NCBI RefSeq assembly: GCF_017590215.1
Contig: NZ_JAFFPK010000025.1
Location: 1-38,480 of the forward strand
Direction of reading: 5' to 3'
Length of the DNA stretch: 38,480 nt
DNA from: Clostridium sp. CCUG 7971
GTDB taxonomy: Bacteria; Bacillota; Clostridia; Peptostreptococcales; Peptostreptococcaceae
The notes below the pieces were generated by a model. It was not told the DNA's origin and ran no database searches. It was given only the letters and a program-made list of their open reading frames with translations. Position numbers and translations under genes: made by a program. Positions 1-8,504 of the stretch are shown here, one piece after another (positions within the stretch are counted from its first letter, which is position 1; every line of letters starts with the position of its first letter).

Positions 1-19
1 TAGATATACTCTTTTTTAA

Positions 20-101
20 TGAAGCGAATCTTTAAGCAACGGACGAAGTCGTTTGAGCCACGTGTGGGCGAAACACTTGAGCGACACGAACAAAGTGAGT
101 T
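20..101. repeat. GC-richer dispersed intergenic repeat, copy 1
   Basis: A stretch visibly richer in G and C than its surroundings lies just after the stop codon of the minus-strand permease gene. It contains AAGCGAAT, AGCAACGGA (35-43) and GAGCGACACGAAC. The same words recur near 22437-22500 and 37412-37540, with a weaker relative near 20911-20968. It has no reading frame of note. I read it as one copy of a dispersed intergenic repeat of this genome; its function is unknown. Confidence 0.5.
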
Positions 102-1154
102 TTAGTTTTTAGCAAAGTCTCTAAGTTTAAGGCTACCACAAGTTACACACACTAACCCAAGTAAAATTAAAGCTATAAGTGATACTAATACACTATCACC
201 TTGTAGGTATTTGATTGTCCAATAAAATGGAGATAGCTTAGCTAAATTATTAATAAAAGGAGTATTAAGAGGGAAAGACGGAATTAATAATGGTAAAATC
301 AAAGCTATATTTAAAAGTGGAAAAATAGTGGATGCAAATCCTATAGTAGCCTCTTGCTTGAATATCCTAGTAAATAACAGAATAAGTCCTGTAGATACAA
401 AACAATTTGCAACAATTATACCTATCATATCAAGATTTACATTAAACTTAGTTGTTAATAATAACACAAAAGTAGATGATAAAGATTGCACAAGGAATAA
501 GGATAGAAATAAACTAAATAATATTTCAAAATCTTTATTCTTAGTTGATAGCATTCTTTTTAATACATTAGATCTTCTTAAAATTAGTAAGTCCTGACAA
601 AATGCAGAGTTAGTTACATAAAGCATATAGCTAGTCATAAATATAAATAAAAATGAGTTCCCTAGTAGTGGGGATTCTTTTTCTATGACTTTAGCAGTTA
701 CAACGTTTAAATTGCTTTTATTATTTAGAGAATTACTTATAAAGCTATCTATTTTAGATTTTGCCCAAATACTTCCTCCACCATTTTCAGTTTCAAAAGA
801 TTTTACAGTGGGTGAATCTAGATTATCTATATTCTTTGAAAAATCTTTATTTAAAACAAATACAGAAGATACTTCATTATTTTTAAGCAAATCTATAGCT
901 TTATTTTCATCTTTTATATCAAATAAATTATCCTTTAATTCCAAATCATTAATTAACTGTTTTTCATATTTTCCATCTAAATCACATATTAGTGCAATTG
1001 GAGCCAGGTAGTGAGGACTATCGGACTCATTAGTAGAAAATGTAAATAAAAGTCCATATATTAATAAAGCGGGCATTAAAATCATAGGTAATATTAAGCT
1101 AGGGGATTTTAAATACCTTTTTAAATTTGATAAAGTTAATCTAATTATATTCAT
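102..1154 (-). CDS. ABC-2 type transporter permease, second permease of an LnrLMN-like exporter
   Basis: Integral membrane subunit of an ABC exporter, about 350 residues. The layout is that of the ABC-2 family with a large outer loop: one N-terminal membrane helix (about residues 20-38), an extracytoplasmic region of about 130 residues, then roughly five helices in the C-terminal half. The ATG whose first base (reading the minus strand) is 1154 is preferred over one five codons upstream, because it has a GGAGGG ribosome site at proper spacing and overlaps the stop of the preceding permease by one base (TAATG). This is the last gene of the kinase-regulator-ATPase-permease-permease block, and a dispersed repeat follows its stop. 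Its place and partners match LnrN of Bacillus, but the substrate cannot be read from sequence. Confidence 0.8.
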   Translation of the reverse strand: MNIIRLTLSNLKRYLKSPSLILPMILMPALLIYGLLFTFSTNESDSPHYLAPIALICDLDGKYEKQLINDLELKDNLFDIKDENKAIDLLKNNEVSSVFVLNKDFSKNIDNLDSPTVKSFETENGGGSIWAKSKIDSFISNSLNNKSNLNVVTAKVIEKESPLLGNSFLFIFMTSYMLYVTNSAFCQDLLILRRSNVLKRMLSTKNKDFEILFSLFLSLFLVQSLSSTFVLLLTTKFNVNLDMIGIIVANCFVSTGLILLFTRIFKQEATIGFASTIFPLLNIALILPLLIPSFPLNTPFINNLAKLSPFYWTIKYLQGDSVLVSLIALILLGLVCVTCGSLKLRDFAKN

Positions 1155-2215
1155 TAAAATTCCCTCCAACTGTATTTTTCTTTTAATAGAGATGCTATAA
1201 GTAAAGTTATAGACATAGCTAAAATTATAATAATAGGATTTAAAAGATGCTCAAAACTATTATAGATATTAAATTTAGTAAATAAATTTGTAATTAGATA
1301 TAATGGTGATAACTTAGATAAACTTGCTAAAGCATCTACAAAAGGAGTAATTATTCCACCTAATACAAACACTGCCATCATTAATGTATAGACTATTATT
1401 AGACCGTATTTTTTAGAGAAAAATACACCTAAGAAGCTAGATATTGATGCTATAAATATAGAAGTAATTACAGCTAATAATATTAAAGTGAATAAATTTC
1501 CAGTAAATGAAATATTAAAACATCTAAAAGATAATAAATATAAAAGTATAAATATTAAAAAATAAAGAATTGATGAAATAAATTCATATATTAATTGAGT
1601 ACATCTACTAATTGGCATAGACTGGTATCTTTTCTTTATTCCATTGCTCTCAGATAAGTATTCACCATTAGACATAAACATAATAAACATAATACCTAAG
1701 AATCCTAAGAAGCTCACAGCAAAATACTCGGTTGAAGTAGTTTTAATTTCACTATCAATTGTAGTACTCTCAATAAAAGATGATGAAGTATTTTTATAGT
1801 ATAAATTTTGGTGATAGTCATCTAATATATTTTTCATTAAACTAGACAATTGACCTCTAGTTGTTAGTTCTTTAATTTCTATATTGCTAGATTTATTATT
1901 TAATATACTTTCTTCATAATTATTAGGAATTACTATTTCTAAATCAACATTCTCATCTTTATTAGTGATTTTAAAAAGGGTATTTAAATCATTTTCTATA
2001 AAATTAACTAGTGACTTAGAATAAGTAGAATTATCTTTATCAGTCATAACTATTGGAGTAACCTCAACTATATTAGGGTTTTGAAACTCCATTTTCCCCA
2101 TCATTCCAAATAGCCAAGAAAGTCCAAGGGGAAGTATTAAAAAAGAAAATAAGTTTAGTAATAAATTACTCTTAAGACCTTTAAAGAAAAATTTAATAGT
2201 ATAAAAAAATCTCAT
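1154..2215 (-). CDS. ABC-2 type transporter permease, first permease of an LnrLMN-like exporter
   Basis: Membrane subunit of the ABC exporter, 353 residues. It has an N-terminal helix (about 18-38), an outer domain of about 130 residues, and five to six hydrophobic segments from about residue 165 to the end; a glycine-rich G-G-I-I-T-P-F segment near residue 287 is typical of ABC-2 permeases. It begins 11 bases after the ATPase gene and runs into the next permease by a one-base TAATG overlap, so the two are translationally coupled and probably form a heterodimer. It is paralogous in layout, but not closely identical, to the following permease. Assignment to the LnrM position is by gene order and architecture only. 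Confidence 0.8.
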   Translation of the reverse strand: MRFFYTIKFFFKGLKSNLLLNLFSFLILPLGLSWLFGMMGKMEFQNPNIVEVTPIVMTDKDNSTYSKSLVNFIENDLNTLFKITNKDENVDLEIVIPNNYEESILNNKSSNIEIKELTTRGQLSSLMKNILDDYHQNLYYKNTSSSFIESTTIDSEIKTTSTEYFAVSFLGFLGIMFIMFMSNGEYLSESNGIKKRYQSMPISRCTQLIYEFISSILYFLIFILLYLLSFRCFNISFTGNLFTLILLAVITSIFIASISSFLGVFFSKKYGLIIVYTLMMAVFVLGGIITPFVDALASLSKLSPLYLITNLFTKFNIYNSFEHLLNPIIIILAMSITLLIASLLKEKYSWREF

Positions 2216-2226
2216 AATACCACCTC

Positions 2227-3165
2227 CTAATCTCTAAGACTTTTACCTGTAAGATTTAAAAATACATCTTCAAGGCTTGGATCTTCATATGTTATTTTAG
2301 ATATCTGCAAGTCACTGTCTTCAATTATTGATAAAGCCTTTGATACTGAAAATTTCTTATCAATAACAAGGGATAGTGTAGAGTTATCTATTTCATTTAC
2401 AGATAAAACTCCGTCAATACTTTTTAAATCAAATATTAAATTTCCAGTTATGTTATTAAGTTCAATGATTAACTTTGTATTGCTAAAAACTAGTGATTTT
2501 AAATATTCTTTATCACCATATGCTATTTCTTTTCCTTCGTCTATAATAAATACTTTAGAACAAAGATGTTCTACTTCTTCCATATAATGAGAAGTGTATA
2601 TTATAGTTGTATTTTTATTTATTGATAAATCTTTTAAGAATGTAAATATATAATTTCTAGATTGGGGATCAACTCCAACTGTTGGCTCATCAAGTATTAA
2701 TATTTTAGGACGATGAAGTAGAGCAATGGCTATATTTAATCTTCTTTTCATACCACCAGAAAGTTTTTTTACTTTTTTCTTTTTTAAATCTAAAAGACCA
2801 CAAATTTTTAAAGATTCATCAATTCTTTCTTTTAATAATTTACCACTAAGACCATATAAAGCACCAAAGTACTCTAAGTTATCGTAAGGTGTTAAAGTTT
2901 CGATTATAGCCAGTTCTTGAGGCACTAAACCGATGATTGATTTTATTTTTATAGGATCTTTTTTTAAATCAAGACCGTTAATTTCAACAGATCCATTATT
3001 AGCTAACATAAGATTTGTAATTATATTAATTAATGTAGATTTACCAGCTCCATTTGGACCTATAAGACCAAATATTTCGCCTTCATTTATAGAAAAGCTT
3101 ATGTTATCAAGAACAAGTTTGTCGTTAAATCGTTTTGTTATGTTTTCTACTTTTATAATACTCAT
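2227..3165 (-). CDS. ABC transporter ATP-binding protein, LnrL/NatA-like
   Basis: Cytoplasmic ATPase of the exporter, 312 residues, the usual length for drug-export ATPases with a C-terminal extension. Walker A GPNGAGKS is at residues 36-43; the Q-loop lies in GLVPQE; the signature LSGGM follows a lysine-rich KKVKK run; Walker B is LILDEP, with a switch histidine in YTSHYMEE. The C-terminal 90 residues form the DUF4162-like extension found in such ATPases. The start has a GGGAGG site. It is the first transporter gene after the two-component system, with an 88-base gap to the regulator gene and 11 bases before the first permease. The family is certain; the substrate is not. Confidence 0.9.
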   Translation of the reverse strand: MSIIKVENITKRFNDKLVLDNISFSINEGEIFGLIGPNGAGKSTLINIITNLMLANNGSVEINGLDLKKDPIKIKSIIGLVPQELAIIETLTPYDNLEYFGALYGLSGKLLKERIDESLKICGLLDLKKKKVKKLSGGMKRRLNIAIALLHRPKILILDEPTVGVDPQSRNYIFTFLKDLSINKNTTIIYTSHYMEEVEHLCSKVFIIDEGKEIAYGDKEYLKSLVFSNTKLIIELNNITGNLIFDLKSIDGVLSVNEIDNSTLSLVIDKKFSVSKALSIIEDSDLQISKITYEDPSLEDVFLNLTGKSLRD

Positions 3166-3253
3166 AAAAAATACCTCCCAAATGATTTTCTAATATTATA
3201 ATAGAAAATTATGGGAGGTAAATCTATACCATAAAGTAACTTTAGAAAATGAC

Positions 3254-3898
3254 TTAAGTCACTATTTTGTTTTTAAAAGCAAATATTGCAAGTTGAGTTC
3301 TATCACGAAGTTCAAGTTTAGATAGTATATTAGTTATATTATTTTTTATTGTTCCTTCAGATAAGAATAATTCATTTGAAATTTCTTTATTAGTAAGACC
3401 ACTTGCAACTAGCTTGATAATGGAAATTTCTTTATCTGATAAATTGTACTTGTTTAACACTTCATTACAGTCAATAGTTTTTTCTTTAGATATAACTTTA
3501 GGGGCAACATTTTTATCTAGTACAATATTTCCTGAGACGCTAGATCTAATACCTTCGTATAAAACTTCATCAGAGCTATCTTTTAGTAAATATCCTGATG
3601 CACCAAAGTTTATAGCATTTTTTATATATTCATCATCATTAAATGTTGTAAGTATAAGTACTGATATAGAAGAGTCATATTCTTTTATAAGACGAGTGCC
3701 TAGGACCCCATCACAAACACTCATTCTTATATCCATAAGTACTAAATCTACATGATTATTTCTACAAAATTCTAAAGCCTCATATCCATTAGAAACATCT
3801 CCAATTATATCTAAATCATTATAAGAGCTAAGTATTATTTTTAAACCTTTTCTTATTAGTTTTTCATCATCTACTATTAATATTTTTATTTTACTCAA
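3254..3898 (-). CDS. NarL/LuxR-family response regulator, LnrK-like
   Basis: DNA-binding response regulator of 214 residues. The receiver domain spans about 1-120, with acidic pair D10-D11, phospho-acceptor D56 in VLMDIR, and the conserved lysine in LLKDS. The LuxR-type helix-turn-helix lies at about 148-212 and contains the SGLTNKEISNELFLSEGTIKNN recognition region. The gene overlaps the upstream kinase gene by 8 bases, which indicates translational coupling. It most likely activates the ABC operon that follows. NarL-type regulators next to ABC-2 exporters with one ATPase and two permeases are typical of the LnrJK system of Bacillus; that name is an analogy. Confidence 0.9.
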   Translation of the reverse strand: MSKIKILIVDDEKLIRKGLKIILSSYNDLDIIGDVSNGYEALEFCRNNHVDLVLMDIRMSVCDGVLGTRLIKEYDSSISVLILTTFNDDEYIKNAINFGASGYLLKDSSDEVLYEGIRSSVSGNIVLDKNVAPKVISKEKTIDCNEVLNKYNLSDKEISIIKLVASGLTNKEISNELFLSEGTIKNNITNILSKLELRDRTQLAIFAFKNKIVT

Positions 3899-5045
3899 TT
3901 AATTCACTCCTTGTATTTTTAGGAAAAGATGTGTGAATTATAAAACCATCATTGGAAGTAGTAAATTCAACTTTTCCATTTAATTCATCAACTCTTTCTT
4001 TTATACTATTTAGACCATTGCCTTTTTTTATATTTTTACATCCCAGTCCATTATCTTTAATAGAAAGTATTAGATTATTAGGGCTAAAGGTAATAAATAT
4101 ATTAACTTTAGTTGCTTTTCCATGCCTTATAGAGTTTGAAAGTGATTCTTGTATAATTCTATATAAAGCAGTATATTGAACACTTGAAAGATTCCAAGTA
4201 TTTTTTGATACAGTCATTTTAACATCAATATTAGTCATTTTAATAAAGTTTCTTATTAGCTCTTCGATTTTAAATAAATTTTGGTAGTTTTCATATCCGT
4301 CTGGCTTTAAAGATGTTACAGCCTCTCTAACTTCTTTAAAGCTTTCTTTAACAAATTCTCTTAATTCATGAACTAATTCTTTTAAGTCTTTATCTTTAGA
4401 CACTAAATTTTCAATAGCACCCAATTGAATTATAGTTGTAGATAGAGAATGTCCCACACTATCATGAATTTCTCTTGAAATTCTATTTCTTTCTTTTAAT
4501 ATAGCTAATTCTTCAACAGAGCTTATATAAACTTCTAAATCAGAATTTGCTTTTTTTAAATTATCTTCAGAAATTCTTAGTTTATCATAAATATTTTGTA
4601 TATTAGTTTTAAAAATATCTTCGCTATATATATACAAACATAATAATGAAATTAAACTTAGTATAAGAGAGTATTCAATTGAAAAATATATTGAGTTATT
4701 AAAATTTATAATAAAATAAGAAACTATAATTATAATTAGATATAAATATTTATTCTTTATAATTTTGGAAAAACATATATCAATAATTAGTGGTAAAAAA
4801 TAAAATGGTGTAAATTTGTATGTATAATTATATAAAGCTAAAATTAGTATAAACTCAAAAAATGATGAAATTATCATAGTTAAGTTTTTATTTTTAAAAT
4901 TAAAGAATCTAATTTGATTATTTATTATAAAAATTAAACTTAAGAAAAGTAACATATTTGAAATATTATCATAAGTCATAATGTTTATAATTATCATAAA
5001 TAATGATATATATCTAGTAAAAGTAGCTAAGTTATTTTTATTCAT
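3891..5045 (-). CDS. Membrane sensor histidine kinase (HisKA_3 / NarL-partner type), LnrJ-like
   Basis: Sensor kinase of 384 residues. About five to six hydrophobic helices fill residues 10-140 with almost no extracellular loop, so it belongs to the intramembrane-sensing type. A short coiled linker (about 145-180) leads to the HisKA_3 dimerization domain, with phospho-accepting H194 in REIHDSVGH, and a HATPase_c domain (about 280-375) with an N-box (ESLSNSIRHG) and a G-box (DNGLG). The start has AGGAGGG directly upstream, and that site abuts a 38-bp perfect palindrome at 5056-5093. First gene of the minus-strand block. Likely senses membrane damage or a lipid-binding antibiotic, by analogy with LnrJ. 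Confidence 0.88.
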   Translation of the reverse strand: MNKNNLATFTRYISLFMIIINIMTYDNISNMLLFLSLIFIINNQIRFFNFKNKNLTMIISSFFEFILILALYNYTYKFTPFYFLPLIIDICFSKIIKNKYLYLIIIIVSYFIINFNNSIYFSIEYSLILSLISLLCLYIYSEDIFKTNIQNIYDKLRISEDNLKKANSDLEVYISSVEELAILKERNRISREIHDSVGHSLSTTIIQLGAIENLVSKDKDLKELVHELREFVKESFKEVREAVTSLKPDGYENYQNLFKIEELIRNFIKMTNIDVKMTVSKNTWNLSSVQYTALYRIIQESLSNSIRHGKATKVNIFITFSPNNLILSIKDNGLGCKNIKKGNGLNSIKERVDELNGKVEFTTSNDGFIIHTSFPKNTRSELIE

Positions 5046-5055
5046 AATCCCTCCT

Positions 5056-5093
5056 AAATATAGCTTATTCTAATATTAGAATAAGCTATATTT
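5056..5093. repeat. 38-bp perfect palindrome in the leader of the histidine kinase gene
   Basis: The left arm AAATATAGCTTATTCTAA is followed by TA and by its exact reverse complement, so all 38 bases are palindromic. On the minus strand it would form a long hairpin ending directly at the AGGAGGG ribosome site of the kinase gene. A diverged copy lies at 7077-7114 between asnB and the capA-like gene, where it acts as an ordinary bidirectional terminator. The copy here may be a relic terminator now serving as a leader structure. Confidence 0.75.
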
Positions 5094-5130
5094 ATTAATT
5101 ACTCAAATGAATTTATATAGATATTAAAAA
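5056..5130. repeat. Direct repeat flanking asnB, left copy; decayed 3' end of a capA-like gene
   Basis: The palindrome and about 40 following bases align with 7077-7150 at roughly 85 percent with one indel, both in the same orientation. Read on the minus strand, the left copy still encodes an ending F-N-I-Y-I-N-S-F-E-stop, comparable to the capA-like protein's real ending F-N-I-P-K-N-P-F-E-stop. I infer that the 3' end and terminator of a second capA-like gene once lay here. Confidence 0.6.
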
Positions 5131-5135
5131 TAAAT

Positions 5136-5155
5136 TTTACAAAAAATTTACAAAA
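5136..5155. promoter_or_regulatory. Two 11-bp-phased TTTACAAAA repeats, possible response-regulator site
   Basis: TTTACAAAA occurs at 5136-5144 and 5147-5155, eleven bases apart, about one helical turn, in the region between the divergent kinase and asnB genes. Spacing by one turn is usual for dimer-binding response regulators. The site lies about 90-110 bases upstream of the kinase start and just upstream of the asnB promoter candidate. Which gene it serves is inference. Confidence 0.3.
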
Positions 5156-5166
5156 TCCATAAATCA

Positions 5167-5195
5167 TTGAAATAGAAAATAGTTAAACTTATAAT
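5167..5195 (+). promoter_or_regulatory. Candidate sigma-A promoter of asnB
   Basis: TTGAAA at 5167-5172 and TATAAT at 5190-5195 are separated by exactly 17 bases, about 50 bases upstream of the asnB start. Five of six -35 bases and all six -10 bases match the consensus. Confidence 0.5.
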
Positions 5196-5242
5196 AATCA
5201 CAGATAAACAGACAAAATATAGAAATTAGTAAGGAGTAAATT

Positions 5243-7074
5243 ATGTGTGGATTTGTAGGATTTTTAGATAAAATTTTAAATAAAAAAAAGTAATTAGTGA
5301 TATGTTAGATACTATAATACATAGAGGACCTGATCAAGTGGGAGAGTATATAGATGATAATGTAGCATTAGGATTTAGAAGACTTAGCATTATAGGGCTA
5401 GACAATGGGCTACAACCTATATTTAATGAAGATAATAACTTAGTTTTAGTATTTAATGGAGAAATATATAATTATAAAGAATTAAGAATTGAATTAATAA
5501 ATAGAGGTCATATTTTCACTACAAGCACAGATAGTGAAGTACTTATTCACAGTTATGAAGAGTTTGGTGAAAATATGGTTAAGAAATTAAGAGGTATGTT
5601 CTCTTTTGTAATATATAATAAAGATGATAATAGCATATTTGCAGCAAGAGATAATTTTGGAATAAAGCCATTATATTATTATCTAACTGATGATAATGGT
5701 TTATTATTTGGATCAGAAATAAAAAGCTTTTTAAAACATCCGAACTTTAAAAAAGAGATTAATAAAGAAGCTTTAAAACCATATTTAACATTTCAATATT
5801 CAGTTCTAGAAGAAACTTTTTTCAAAGGTGTGTTTAAGCTTAAGCCTGGTCACTATCTTACATTTAAAAATGGGAAATTGGAAACTAAAGAATATTGGGA
5901 TATAAATTTTAGACAAGAGATGATATCTCTTGGAAAAAGTGTAGAAAAAATAGAAAAAGTAATTAAAGAATCAGTTGAAGTTCATAAAGATAGTGAAGTG
6001 CCAGTTGGAACATTTTTATCAGGTGGAGTAGATTCTAGCTATATAGCTGCCTGTTTATTACCACAGAAATCATTCTCAGTCGGATTTAGACAAGATAAAT
6101 TCAATGAATCAAATCTCGCAAAGGAGTTATCAGACTCATTAGGTATAGAAAATATTCAAAAGGTAGTAACTGCAGATGAATGCTTTGAAAACATTTCTAA
6201 AATACAGTATCATATGGATGAACCTCAATCAAACCCATCATCCCTACCGTTATACTTTTTATCTAAATTAGCAAGAGAACATGTAACTGTTGTCTTATCA
6301 GGAGAGGGAGCAGATGAAATTTTTGGTGGATATGGGTGGTATGATGATGATGATAGATTAAAAAAATATAAAAAAATACCTTATAAATTTAGAAATATAG
6401 CTGCAAAAGTAGCTAGAAGATTACCAAATTTCAAAGGAAGAACTACTATTATAAGAGGTGGAAGCAAAGTAGAAGATTACTTTATAGGACAAGCATTAAT
6501 ATTTGAAGAAAATGAAGCAGAAAAAATATTAAATCCAGAATATATAAATTCAAAATCAATAAAAGAAATAACTGGACCTATATATGATAAAGTCAAGTAT
6601 AAAGATGATATAGCTAAAAAGCAGTATTTAGATTTAAAACTTTGGCTGCAAGGAGATATATTATTAAAAGCAGATAAAATGAGTATGGCTCATTCATTAG
6701 AATTAAGAGTTCCGTTTTTAGATAAGGAGGTAATGAAAGTAGGAGAATCAATACCGACTAGATATAAAGTTAATGACTTAACTACTAAGGTAGCATTAAG
6801 AGAAGCTGCAAAGAAAAATCTTCCAGATGAATGGGCTAAACGTGAAAAGAAAGGATTCCCAGTACCTATAAGATTATGGCTAAAGGAAGAAAAATATTAT
6901 AACATTGTAAAAGAAGCTTTTTCTAGTGATTATGCATCTGAATTTTTTAAAACACAAGATTTAATTAAATTATTAGATAATCATTATAATGATAAAGTAA
7001 ATAATGCTAGAAAGATATATACAGTATATGTATTTCTAGTATGGTATAAAAGATTTTTTATAGAAGCAATTTAA
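5243..7074 (+). pseudogene. asnB: Glutamine-hydrolysing asparagine synthetase (AsnB), frameshifted after codon 16
   Basis: AsnB makes asparagine from aspartate, ATP and glutamine. The natural start is the ATG at 5243, with an AAGGAG site, giving M-C-G-F-V-G; Cys2 is the N-terminal nucleophile of class II glutamine amidotransferases. That frame stops after 16 codons, right after an A8 tract (5282-5289). One extra A would continue it as K-V-I-S-D-M-L-D-T into the long open frame that runs from 5302. The restored protein would have about 610 residues, normal for AsnB. The rest is intact: glutaminase residues in HRGPDQ and NGEIYNY, and the synthetase PPi loop SGGVDSS (240-246 of the 590-residue remainder). 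Started at 5302, the protein would lack Cys2 and could use only ammonia. The shift could be a sequencing error, a true mutation, or a slippage site. Confidence 0.85.
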
Positions 7075-7076
7075 AT

Positions 7077-7114
7077 AAATAGAGCTTGCTCTAATATTAG
7101 AGTAAGCTCTATTT
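7077..7114. terminator. Bidirectional terminator between asnB and the capA-like gene
   Basis: A near-perfect inverted repeat with 18-base arms and one mismatch lies between two convergent genes. AT-rich ends give U-runs on both strands. It is the diverged sister of the palindrome at 5056-5093. Confidence 0.75.
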
Positions 7115-7150
7115 ATTTAACTATTCAAATGGGTTTTTAGGTATATTAAA
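7077..7150. repeat. Direct repeat flanking asnB, right copy
   Basis: This segment covers the terminator and the last codons of the capA-like gene. It aligns with 5056-5130 in direct orientation, so asnB sits between two related segments about 2 kb apart. It is the intact parent form, since it includes the real stop codon of the minus-strand gene at 7121-7123. Confidence 0.6.
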
Positions 7151-8416
7151 AATATTTATATTTTCAATTTGAGAAATAGTATTATCAAAGGATGCTTTAA
7201 CTTTATCCAATGGTAAATTCTCAATAGTAGACAATTCATTTTTATCAGATATTGGTATTATTTCATAAACATCTTTTCCTAAAGTTCTATATTTATTAAC
7301 CCAAGTAGGTATAAAGTTTACTTTTGATACAAATGTTTTATTTTTATTAAAGTCCTTAGTTATCTCAATATCAGCCATTAATCCATCCTCAGTAAAAGGA
7401 TTTCCTAAAAGTTCTCTTCTTTGATTTGATATGAAATTTCCTAGGGAATATATAACTAAAGTGTCGTTATTACCATTACTTGATTTAATCATCTGAGCAG
7501 GTTGTACAACGTGAGGATGAGAGCCTATAATAATATCTACACCAGCATCAGATAGCTTTTTAGCAAGTTTTCTCTGAAACTCACTAGGGGTCCTTTGGTA
7601 TTCATTTCCCCAGTGGATTATAACTATTTGAATGTCTGTATCTTTAAGATTGTCTAAGGTATTACTTATAGTATTAAATGCATTATCAACATTGTGCATA
7701 TCAAATATATTCATTTTATCTTTAGAATTATTTGATATTGTTATTCCATTTAATTTTTTAGTATTGTTTATTATTTCTCCATAGGAAAATGCAGTAATAC
7801 CTAATTTTATATTATTAACATCTTTAATTAAATAGTTGGCATCACCAACATTTTTAGTAGTACCAACAGTATCAAATCCTTTTTCTTTAGAAACCTCTAA
7901 CGTTCTTTTTACACCTAAGTCTCCTTTATCAAAAGAGTGGTTATTAATAGTCGATAGTATATCAACACCGGCAAATTTAAGGCCATCAATTAATTCATCT
8001 GGTGAATTAAATGTAGGATAAGATGTATAAGAAGTAGAAGGCCCTGCTAATGTAGTTTCTAAGTTGGCTATTGCTAAGTCTGAATTTTCTATGTATTTTT
8101 TTACATATTTAAAGTTATTATCAAAAGAATAAGATTTTGTGTCAGGATTAAATTGTGCTTTTAATTGTGGATTATGTGACATTACATCTCCAACTGCACT
8201 TAAAGTTATTTTACTAGTATCTTGCTTAGTGGTATTTGAAAAAACTTCCCCTTTAACCTGATTATCTGAAATAAATTTATCTGATTTCACATCTTTAGAA
8301 AGATTGGTTATTAAAAAGCCACTAGATAGTAATAATACAAAAAATATAAAAAATAGTTTTTTAAATAAAATTTTTATCTTTCTTTTCTTTATTTGGTTCT
8401 TTCTGGATCTAGACAT
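7121..8416 (-). CDS. CapA/PgsA-like membrane-anchored metallophosphatase-fold protein
   Basis: Protein of 431 residues with a basic N-terminus, one membrane anchor (about 19-38), a spacer, and an outer PGA_cap domain (about 70-400). The fold shows its usual motifs: VGDVMSH near residue 75, ANLETTLAG, TINNHSFDKG, IHWGNEYQ, IIGSHPHVVQP and SLGNFISNQ, which carry the Asp, Asn and His residues of a two-metal phosphoesterase-like site. PgsA/CapA proteins take part in poly-gamma-glutamate capsule synthesis, but no pgsB or pgsC lies nearby, so this is a stand-alone copy of unknown role. The start has a GAGGGGG site. It converges on asnB and shares its terminator. A decayed relative of its 3' end lies at 5086-5130. 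Confidence 0.82.
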   Translation of the reverse strand: MSRSRKNQIKKRKIKILFKKLFFIFFVLLLSSGFLITNLSKDVKSDKFISDNQVKGEVFSNTTKQDTSKITLSAVGDVMSHNPQLKAQFNPDTKSYSFDNNFKYVKKYIENSDLAIANLETTLAGPSTSYTSYPTFNSPDELIDGLKFAGVDILSTINNHSFDKGDLGVKRTLEVSKEKGFDTVGTTKNVGDANYLIKDVNNIKLGITAFSYGEIINNTKKLNGITISNNSKDKMNIFDMHNVDNAFNTISNTLDNLKDTDIQIVIIHWGNEYQRTPSEFQRKLAKKLSDAGVDIIIGSHPHVVQPAQMIKSSNGNNDTLVIYSLGNFISNQRRELLGNPFTEDGLMADIEITKDFNKNKTFVSKVNFIPTWVNKYRTLGKDVYEIIPISDKNELSTIENLPLDKVKASFDNTISQIENINIFNIPKNPFE

Positions 8417-8504
8417 ACTAATTCCCCCTCATATAGTAATATTAATCTTAAAATTATAAATTTTCAATCATAAAAAATAAAAGCTGTATATATAGTTATT
8501 TCAA

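Noticed and set aside
328-1011. Plus-strand open frames antisense to the permease gene
   Set aside because: They lack ribosome sites and family motifs, and are explained by the AT-rich coding strand of the real gene.
102-5045. Bacitracin-type BceRS-BceAB module
   Set aside because: The kinase is of the HisKA_3 type, the regulator NarL-type, and there are two ABC-2 permeases rather than one large FtsX-like one.
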